From NCBI GenBank assembly GCA_964458415.1, contig CAYWIT010000020.1, positions 1-46,471 on the forward strand: 46,471 nucleotides of DNA. Direction: 5' to 3'. The position numbers were made by a program, and so were the translations under genes. Source of the DNA: CAYWIT01 sp964458415. Lineage in GTDB: Bacteria > Pseudomonadota > Alphaproteobacteria > Micavibrionales > UBA2020. Under the pieces are notes generated by a model. That model did not search any database. It had not been told where the DNA came from and saw nothing but the letters and a program-made list of their open reading frames with translations. Of this stretch, positions 40,264 to 46,471 are shown piece after piece. The number at the start of each line of letters is the position of its first letter. Position 1 is the first letter of the stretch.

Positions 40264-41424
40264 ATGAAATTCGAGCAGACATCATTATTGCGTCATCCCA
40301 TCGTTGAGAAGGCTTTTACGCTGCTGCAGCAGATGGCACGAACGACGGGGCAGAATGATGTCTTCTTGCAACGGGTGCTTCGTCCTGCGGAAATTGTCAG
40401 TCGCTACGCAAGAAACCCGGATCCGGAGATGCTGGTCGCCTCCATGCTGATGGAATACAAGCCCAATCGGAGAGAACTGGAGGCTATTGTACAGGAAACC
40501 ACTCCGCGCGTGGCGGAGTACTATGACTGGCTTCTGGATGTGGACGTCAAAAGGCCGCAGATTGAGAACATGGCGCAGCGGCAGGCTTTTCTGGGCCATG
40601 CCATACGGGCGCTGGAAACCCTGCAGGTCGTGTCGTGCGAGAGTTATTCCGATTACAGCAGTATTAAAGTAGCGCTCGCTGATTGTGAAATTCTGATGCT
40701 GGCCGCCATGGACGGTACGGAAGATACCTTGCTGCTGGAGCAGGCCCTGATAAAATTCATTGCGGTGCGTGATGGACTGGAAGAGGAGGTCATGCGGCGG
40801 CAGGAAAAGCTCAGCTTTGAAAATACCGGGCTGCCCGATCATCCAACGGTGCGTGGGGTTTATGATCTTATGAAGGCCGAGCTGATCAGGAATGATCCGT
40901 TTGCGCGCCCGATGAAGGTGAATGTCGGTATTGCAAAGATGATTGTCGAGACAGGGGCGTCCAACGATCCGGAAGTTATCGCTGTCGCATTGTTACAACG
41001 CCTGTATCGTTCTGGCGAACAGATGGAAGAGCTGGAACGGAAATTCTCCCCACGGCTGGCGGCTTTGTACAGTGAAGCTTCAAGCTGGAACGGATTTACA
41101 AGGTTGCAAGTGCCTGCCAAAGACGAAGTGCTTGTCTTGATACATGCCCGCGAGACCCTGATGCTGGAAGATATGGTGGATGATTGCCTTGGATTGCTGC
41201 AGAACGCCGCCCATTTTAACCGGAGCAGTTTTATTTTGCAGCTGGAGCGGATCGAGAGCCTACGGGAAGATGTTGCCATTGATATCGCCGATCAGAGCCA
41301 TCCGGGGCTGCGGGCCCGCATGCAGGCGGCGGTGGACCGTGCGGACCGTTTTATTCATTCGCCGGAGAGTGTCACGATCAGAAAACCCGGGACCCATCCG
41401 CAAAATCCCGCTTTCGATATTTAG
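40264..41424 (+). CDS. Tandem degenerate HD-domain protein (RelA/SpoT-like fold)
   Basis: The 386-aa protein contains two copies of one unit, exactly 182 residues apart with no gap: H11/H193, DPE 53-55/235-237, MLME 61-64/LLQR 243-246, PR 81-82/263-264. The pattern NPDPEMLVAS-MLMEY...ELEAIVQ..TPRVAEYYDWL resembles the (p)ppGpp-hydrolase HD segment DPETIAAALLHD...FG..VA.LV, but the catalytic His-Asp pair is replaced in both copies. No synthetase domain is present. It is therefore a probable non-catalytic HD protein, perhaps nucleotide-binding or a regulator of a true RelA/SpoT. It is coupled to the 202-aa gene. The fold assignment is by eye. Confidence 0.6.
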   Translation: MKFEQTSLLRHPIVEKAFTLLQQMARTTGQNDVFLQRVLRPAEIVSRYARNPDPEMLVASMLMEYKPNRRELEAIVQETTPRVAEYYDWLLDVDVKRPQIENMAQRQAFLGHAIRALETLQVVSCESYSDYSSIKVALADCEILMLAAMDGTEDTLLLEQALIKFIAVRDGLEEEVMRRQEKLSFENTGLPDHPTVRGVYDLMKAELIRNDPFARPMKVNVGIAKMIVETGASNDPEVIAVALLQRLYRSGEQMEELERKFSPRLAALYSEASSWNGFTRLQVPAKDEVLVLIHARETLMLEDMVDDCLGLLQNAAHFNRSSFILQLERIESLREDVAIDIADQSHPGLRARMQAAVDRADRFIHSPESVTIRKPGTHPQNPAFDI

Positions 41425-41451
41425 TGGCCTGTTTTCGGTCGCTATTATTTA

Positions 41452-41721
41452 GGGTCAGGACTCATTAATTTCATGGAATTATATAGGAATACCAAGGATC
41501 AGGTGCAAGTCAAACTGGCGCAGATGTGGTGGATCCCACAGCAAGACAGTTTGACGCCGCAGATGGTTCTTGGTATTCCTACCCTTCGGGCGCGGTAAAA
41601 ATGCCGTCCGGGCGTCTTCAAACGCCTCAACCGTGTGACACCACACGCTTCTCGTCGTTTTCATAGCCGGTCCGGCATTTTTTCTTCGCGTAGAATTCAT
41701 GAGATTAATGGGTCCTGACCC
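41452..41721. mobile_element. 270-bp MITE with TA flanks and branched inverted repeats
   Basis: Near-perfect terminal inverted repeats begin GGGTCAGGAC and extend about 28 bp each (41452-41480 and 41694-41721), flanked by TA on both sides (41450-41451 and 41722-41723). This is the target duplication of IS630/Tc1-mariner elements. No transposase fits inside. Two large inner hairpins are seen. The first is TAGGAATACCAAG (41484-41496) with CTTGGTATTCCTA (41569-41581), GTCAAACTG/CAGTTTGAC and TGTGG/CCACA nested. The second is AAAAATGCCG (41597-41606) with CGGCATTTTT (41673-41682), enclosing GGCGT/ACGCC and CGTGTG/CACACG. Confidence 0.85.
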
Positions 41722-41723
41722 TA

Positions 41724-42117
41724 GCCATGATCCCTTTGTATATTATTTTTGTGAACATCTTTGGGCAGAGCCGGGCCTTTGGCAAGGACATCTGGATTAA
41801 GCTCCGTCGAAAGTCACATCTAAAACCTATAAAATGTAAGGCGTAATTTAGATAAAACTCAAATGTATTTGCCTTTCTTACAAAGCAAAAATCACAGGAT
41901 GTTAAATAATCTTCCCTAAGATAGGAAGTGAAGGGTAGGGGAGAATCGGGATGCTTTTCACATCGTGTGTTTCCTGTTTGCCTCCTCCTTGAACAAAAAG
42001 AATGTGGACGAAGAGATTTCGTCAGAAGAAGCGACAATCATGTAGCGTACTTTGTAGAATGCCTGATTGCCGGCGGGCGATGTCTTGGTCCATGGGGTTA
42101 TAAAGAAAGGGAAAAAA
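41724..42117. other. A/T-rich intergenic stretch after the MITE
   Basis: Nearly 400 bp lie between the MITE and the next gene. The only open frames are a 110-aa minus-strand one that enters the MITE and a short extension of the following gene; neither has a ribosome-binding site or recognisable content. I see no repeat or clear promoter. Confidence 0.4.
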
Positions 42118-42690
42118 ATGACTTTGAACGTAGAAACTATCTTGGCGGTGTCTGTCACGTTATCGGTGTTCGCCGCCGTAGCGACTGTGGGAACCAGCCT
42201 TGTTCTCGGGATCGGATTTGAACGCCTGAGAGCTGGCTTTGAGGTGGTCGCCAAGCAAACGGGGTTATTTGGCGACATGCTGAATAAGCTGGAGAAAAAG
42301 GTAGAGGTTGTTGACGGCCAGGCTGCGCATGTCTCCAAGTCCGTCCGTCATCTGGAGCTTAAGGTCGATGGTATGGCAGAGCAAGCGAACATCTTTGCCG
42401 GATCCATCCAACAGCTGGCAGAAAAAACGGGATGCATGGACTCTCTGCCGACCGTTGAACAAGAGCCTGTTAACCCGCATGCCAATATCCAGCGTTACTT
42501 TAAATCCGATGCGAGAAATGCTTTGATCGCGGCGAGCAAAGAGAAAGAGCTCAAGCAAAAAAGCACCATCAGGGCAAGAATGCATGCGATCGCAAAGGAG
42601 CTGGACGGGACTTCTCCCCGGCAAGCACCGGTGAATGATCTGGCGCGTTGGGACAGCGAGGACTCGCCATCTTCGATACATTTTCACTAA
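42118..42690 (+). CDS. Membrane-anchored coiled-coil protein, unknown
   Basis: The 190-aa protein has an N-terminal membrane helix (ILAVSVTLSVFAAVATVGTSLVLGIGF, about residues 8-34) and a long predicted coiled coil (residues 45-105, LNKLEKKVEVVDGQAAHVSKSVRHLELKVDGMAEQANIFAGSIQQLAEK). A polar C-terminus follows. The heptads resemble those of methyl-accepting or RmuC-like proteins, but no signalling hairpin is present. ATG 42118 follows AAAGGGA. A stable hairpin lies just after the stop. Function unknown. Confidence 0.65.
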   Translation: MTLNVETILAVSVTLSVFAAVATVGTSLVLGIGFERLRAGFEVVAKQTGLFGDMLNKLEKKVEVVDGQAAHVSKSVRHLELKVDGMAEQANIFAGSIQQLAEKTGCMDSLPTVEQEPVNPHANIQRYFKSDARNALIAASKEKELKQKSTIRARMHAIAKELDGTSPRQAPVNDLARWDSEDSPSSIHFH

Positions 42691-42715
42691 CAACAGCGGT
42701 ATTAATAGCTATAGC

Positions 42716-42742
42716 AAGGCGCGCCCTAAAACGGCGCGTCTT
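42716..42742 (+). terminator. Intrinsic terminator of the coiled-coil gene
   Basis: AAGGCGCGCC (42716-42725) and GGCGCGTCTT (42733-42742) form a 10-bp stem with one G-T pair and a CTAAAAC loop. The T-run is short. Confidence 0.6.
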
Positions 42743-43125
42743 GTCGTTACCGAACCCCTCTGACGCCGAGGCATCCTCTTGCCTGTCACATACCTTTCAA
42801 TGATTTTTCTGCCATTCATTTCCGGCGGCTTCAACGGGTGGAGGTCCAGAAAACGGGTCGTAACAAAAACAAATCTTGTGGATCGTTGCGCACGGTGTCC
42901 TACAGACAGAAGTGGACAAGTTTCTTGTTTCGGCGCGGGCTAATGGTTAACGACAATTCCTTCTGCGGGGGGATGGCAAGGTATAGCTCGTTTCAAATTC
43001 GGCTCTAAAAGGGCAGGGTTGTGCCCACAATCGAATAATTATTGTTTATGAAAAAATAACGATGGTAGACCTTGGCGCCATTCTGGGGCATTTTGTTCAG
43101 TGCAATATAGGAGCACGAGGCTGAA
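42743..43125. other. Intergenic region upstream of ileS
   Basis: About 380 bp without a convincing gene. GGGCA and TGCCC near 43010-43030 make a small hairpin. I see no T-box, which would be unusual in this group. The ileS promoter should lie in the last 100 bp, but I cannot choose one. Confidence 0.4.
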
Positions 43126-45987
43126 ATGACGACAGATTATAGCAAGACCATCCATCTCCCCAAAACCGACTTTCCGCGCCGGGCAGGGCTTGCGCAGAAA
43201 GAGCCGCAGATTCTGGCCCGTTGGGAAAAGATGGGGCTCTATGACCGTCAACGCGCCGCCGCCAAAACGGAAGGGCGCAAGAAATTCATCCTCCATATGG
43301 GCCCGCCGTTTGCCAACGGGCATATCCACTTGGGCCATGTGCTTTCCACCGTGCTCAAGGATGTGGTGTGCCGCAGTTATCAGATGCTGGGCTATGATGC
43401 GCCGCTGGTGCCGGGCTTTGACTGCCATGGCCTGCCAATCGAGTGGAAGGTGGAGGAAGAATATCGCTCCAAGGGCAAGAACAATACCAAGGATACCGAT
43501 CGTGTGGGCTTCCTGAAGTCCTGCCGCGATTTTGCGGGGCAGTGGGTGGAAACGCAATCGGGAGAGTTTCAGCGGCTCGGCATTCTCGGCGACTGGAAAA
43601 ACCCCTATCGCACGATGGATAAAAAATCCGAAGCGACGATTGCCGCGACCGTGCACAAATTCCTGCTCAACGGCGCGCTTTACCGCGGCTCCAAGCCCGT
43701 GATGTGGTCGGTGCCGGAGCAAACCGCGCTCGCCGAGGCCGAAGTGGAATACAAGGACCATACTTCGGATACGGTGTGGGTGAAGTTTCCGGTTAAATCC
43801 GGTGGCCCGGCTGAATTACAGGGCGCGAGTGTGGTGATCTGGACGACGACGCCGTGGACTTTGCCGGGTAACCGCGCGGTGGCGTATGGGGAGGAGATGG
43901 AGTATGTGGCGTTTACTGTTGAGTCTGTTAAAGATGACAGTATTGCCAAAGTTGGAGATAAACTAATCGTAACGCATGATCTTGCTATGCCCACGATGAT
44001 GCGTGCTGGAATAGGTGATGCTAATGTCTTCTGGCATGGCAAAGGCTTAGACTTTGCAGGCGCCGTCTGCCGTCACCCCCTCCACGCCAAAGGATACGAT
44101 TTCGACGTGCCGATGCTGGCGGGCGATTTTGTGACGACGGATACGGGGACGGGATTTGTCCACATCGCGCCTGGCCACGGCGAGGACGACTATCGCCTTG
44201 GCATCAAACATGGCGTGGAGGTGCCACACACCGTCGGGGGTGATGGCAAATATTTCGACAACGTACCGCTGTTCGCAGGCGTCGAGGTCTATACGGCGGC
44301 GGGAAAGAAAGGCCCCGCCAACAAGCTGGTAACACAGGCGATTGCCGATGAGGGCAATCTGGTGGCCAAGGCGCAGATTACGCACAGCTATCCGCATTCA
44401 TGGCGGTCCAAGGCGCCGGTCATCTTCCGCAATACGCCGCAATGGTTTATCTCGATGGAGAAAAATGATCTGCGCAAAATCGCGTTGGCCGAAATTGAAA
44501 AAACCCGCTTTGTTCCCGAGCGCGGCAAAAACCGTATTGGGGCAATGGTCGCACAGCGTGGCGACTGGTGTGTCAGCCGCCAGCGTGTCTGGGGCGTGCC
44601 GCTGGCTTTGTTCGTTGAAAAGAAAACGGGACAGCCGTTACGGGATGAAAAAGTCCTGAACCGCATTATCGAGATTTTTGAAAAAGATGGCTCGGAGAGC
44701 TGGTTCAACCGTCCGGTTTCCGATTTTCTTGGCGCGGAATACAAGGTCGAAGATTACGAACAGGTCACCGATATCGTCGATGTCTGGATGGAATCCGGCA
44801 TCACGCAGGAATTCGTGCTGCGTGCCCGGCCTGAGCTGGCATGGCCTGCCGATCTTTATCTGGAAGGCTCGGACCAGCATCGCGGCTGGTTCCAGTCGTC
44901 GCTGCTGGTTTCTTGCGGCACACGCGGCGCGGCGCCTTATAAATCCGTTTTAACGCATGGCTTTATCCTCGACGAGAAGGGCTATAAAATGTCCAAGTCG
45001 CAGGGCAACGTCACGTCGCCTGTCAAGCTGATGGAAATGTACGGCGCCGATATCCTGCGCTTGTGGGTGGTGGGTTCGGATTACACCGAAGATACGCGTT
45101 TTGGCGAGAATATCCTGCAGGCGTATAGCGAAACTTATCGCCGTATTCGCGGTACTTTCTGCTATCTGCTGGGCTCGCTGGGTGAAGGACAGGGGGGCAT
45201 TGCTTACAAGGATCTGGCCGATCTCGACAAATGGGTTCTGCACCGGCTGCACGAAATTGATGGGGTTGTGCGCCAGTGCATCGCGGATTTCGATTTCCTC
45301 AGGCTGATTACCACGGTTCATCATTTCTGTGCGCGCGACCTGTCGGCCTTCTATTTCGATGTCTGCAAGGATACGCTTTATTGCGAGGCGCTGGATAGCG
45401 CCAAGCGTCGTGCGGTCGTCACTGTGCTGGATCATATCTTCCAGCGCCTTTGTCATTGGCTGGCTCCTGTGCTGTGCTTTACAGCAGAGGAAGCATGGCT
45501 GGCTTATAAAGGCCTGACGCTGGAAGACACGGCGGAGAGCATCCATCTGTCGCGCCTGCCGGATGTTCCGGCGGAGTGGCTGGCGCCTGTGCTGGCGGAG
45601 GAATGGTCGAAAATTATTGCTGTGCGTTCGGTGGTGACAGGCGCGCTCGAGCTTCGCCGTGCCGCCAAGGAAATCGGATCCTCGCTTGAGGCCGCCCCGA
45701 AAGTTTATGTGGCGAACAAGGCTTTGGCGGCCACCCTGAAATCTGTTTCCTTCGCGGATGTTTGCATCACCTCTGGCATCGAAGTGGCCGAGGGCGATGC
45801 GCCGGAAGGCGCTTTTACGCTGCCGGATGTGGCGGGCGTTGGCGTCGTATTCGAGAAATCTGCCGGAACGAAATGCGAGCGTTGCTGGAAATATGCTGAT
45901 GATACCGGTCATGACCCGCATCATCAGGGCCTCTGTGGCCGTTGTGCTGCGGCTGTCGAACACGAAAAGAAACAGGTGGCGGCGTAA
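43126..45987 (+). CDS. ileS: Isoleucyl-tRNA synthetase
   Basis: The 953-aa class I enzyme has the HIGH motif in PPFANGHIHLGH (His68 to His71), and a large editing domain that includes WTTTPWTLPGNRAVAYG and GTGFVHIAPGHGEDDY. KMSKS follows in DEKGYKMSKSQGN, then the anticodon-binding helices. A C-terminal zinc finger has CERCW and CGRC. Length is standard for bacterial type. Within it, bases about 43895-44055 are more A/T-rich than the rest, though the frame is intact. The stop is 1 bp from the convergent transglycosylase-like gene. Confidence 0.97.
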   Translation: MTTDYSKTIHLPKTDFPRRAGLAQKEPQILARWEKMGLYDRQRAAAKTEGRKKFILHMGPPFANGHIHLGHVLSTVLKDVVCRSYQMLGYDAPLVPGFDCHGLPIEWKVEEEYRSKGKNNTKDTDRVGFLKSCRDFAGQWVETQSGEFQRLGILGDWKNPYRTMDKKSEATIAATVHKFLLNGALYRGSKPVMWSVPEQTALAEAEVEYKDHTSDTVWVKFPVKSGGPAELQGASVVIWTTTPWTLPGNRAVAYGEEMEYVAFTVESVKDDSIAKVGDKLIVTHDLAMPTMMRAGIGDANVFWHGKGLDFAGAVCRHPLHAKGYDFDVPMLAGDFVTTDTGTGFVHIAPGHGEDDYRLGIKHGVEVPHTVGGDGKYFDNVPLFAGVEVYTAAGKKGPANKLVTQAIADEGNLVAKAQITHSYPHSWRSKAPVIFRNTPQWFISMEKNDLRKIALAEIEKTRFVPERGKNRIGAMVAQRGDWCVSRQRVWGVPLALFVEKKTGQPLRDEKVLNRIIEIFEKDGSESWFNRPVSDFLGAEYKVEDYEQVTDIVDVWMESGITQEFVLRARPELAWPADLYLEGSDQHRGWFQSSLLVSCGTRGAAPYKSVLTHGFILDEKGYKMSKSQGNVTSPVKLMEMYGADILRLWVVGSDYTEDTRFGENILQAYSETYRRIRGTFCYLLGSLGEGQGGIAYKDLADLDKWVLHRLHEIDGVVRQCIADFDFLRLITTVHHFCARDLSAFYFDVCKDTLYCEALDSAKRRAVVTVLDHIFQRLCHWLAPVLCFTAEEAWLAYKGLTLEDTAESIHLSRLPDVPAEWLAPVLAEEWSKIIAVRSVVTGALELRRAAKEIGSSLEAAPKVYVANKALAATLKSVSFADVCITSGIEVAEGDAPEGAFTLPDVAGVGVVFEKSAGTKCERCWKYADDTGHDPHHQGLCGRCAAAVEHEKKQVAA

Positions 45988-45988
45988 T

Positions 45989-46411
45989 TTAGAGCGGCGG
46001 TTGCGGCGGGGCGGGGGGTGCTTTTGCCGCGGCGATTTTATCCGTGGAAAGTTCCTCGGGTATGCCTTTGTCCTCAAACGTGCCTTTGTCGAATTTACGG
46101 TCGAGCACTTTATAAATCTCGCGCAGGGAACGCGGCACAAGTTTCCCCTTGCTGTTTTTGGCGTAAAAAATCGGTTTGTTGGCGGCAGCGGCGTCGGGGA
46201 ACATACGCGCCCCCGTGGCTTGCGGATTTTGTGCCAAACGTGTCAAAAAATGCGCGGCGCCCCGCCGGCCCAAAAAATGGCCAAGGTATTGCTCGGTCCG
46301 GTTGATCTCGCGGTTGACGGAGCATTCAACCAGCCATTTATTGCGCATCTGGAATTCGGCGCTCATCAGCGCCGCCAGATGCGGATCCTTGCGCAATTCC
46401 AGCATCATCAT
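45989..46411 (-). pseudogene. 3' fragment of a lytic-transglycosylase-like gene
   Basis: The 140-aa frame corresponds to the C-terminal half of alphaproteobacterial SLT-type muramidases: ELRKDPHLAALMSAEFQMRNK, TEQYLGHFLGRRGAAHFLTRLAQNPQATGARMFPDAAAANKPIFYAKNSKGK and a Pro-rich end. The N-terminal part with the catalytic Glu and the ESxF and GLFQF-like motifs is missing. The frame can be read upstream to GDYTR before a TAA, beyond which the sequence (46432-46471) no longer fits. It is probably truncated by an insertion or rearrangement near 46430, unless the first half was moved or starts elsewhere. Confidence 0.6.
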
Positions 46412-46471
46412 GCGGGTGTAATCCCCCCATTTTTAGAGGGCTCCGTCAGTAGAACGGTTAGGTAGTTCTGT

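Noticed and set aside
41705..42037. 110-aa minus-strand frame next to the MITE
   Set aside because: Starts in A/T-rich intergenic DNA, enters the MITE end, no ribosome-binding site.
44950..46140. 396-aa minus-strand frame
   Set aside because: Antisense of ileS; Arg/His-rich shadow.

Overview
The window looks like a chromosomal contig of a free-living or host-interacting alphaproteobacterium, near the Rhodospirillales or Micavibrio-like lineages. The gene order ffh-rpsP-rimM-trmD-rplS-leuC-leuD, a DhnA-type class I aldolase beside thiE, a slipin-NfeD pair and a single-chain gcvP all fit that placement. The lineage is inferred from gene content only. One run of 10 Ns marks an assembly gap inside a recombinase gene.

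Positions 1-7122 hold the right end of an integrated mobile element. On the minus strand lies a replication/recombination module: an excisionase-like HTH protein, a PD-(D/E)XK nuclease, a putative ssDNA-binding protein and an archaeo-eukaryotic-type primase cut by the window edge. A second minus-strand operon encodes a 54-aa protein missed by length filters, a DUF2924 protein, a large serine recombinase and a ParB/KorB-like HTH protein, all closely spaced or overlapping. The two operons share a roughly 100-bp leader, exactly 4460 bp apart, with a covarying hairpin next to the start codon and four TTTTAGG heptamers. Between them sit a self-cleaving UmuD/LexA-type protein with a DNA-binding-like N-terminus, a perfect 24-bp palindrome, and a compact multibranched RNA candidate followed by a 136-aa protein of unknown function. 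The element ends just short of the 3' end of a tRNA-Ser(GGA) gene.

Positions 7556-21263 are core genome, nearly all on the minus strand: tRNA-Ser, slipin-NfeD, a leuC-leuD-sulP-leuB operon with a SulP anion transporter embedded by overlapping junctions, the ffh and rpsP-rimM-trmD-rplS translation cluster, an ankyrin-repeat protein, thiE and fba. Positions 21333-26244 carry gap, tkt, an acetyltransferase and small unknowns; pgk is missing from its common place. Positions 26413-33259 carry a DUF808 membrane protein and a gcvT-gcvH-gcvP operon whose last cistron is an LpxR-like outer-membrane lipid A deacylase.

Positions 33374-46471 carry an AI-2E/PerM-type permease, a solitary F-ATPase delta-like gene, an acyl-CoA synthetase, a single-domain response regulator, trpS, a two-gene unit whose second product is an exact tandem duplication of a degenerate RelA/SpoT-like HD fold, a highly structured 270-bp MITE, a coiled-coil membrane protein, ileS, and the 3' part of a lytic-transglycosylase-like gene that seems interrupted near the right edge.
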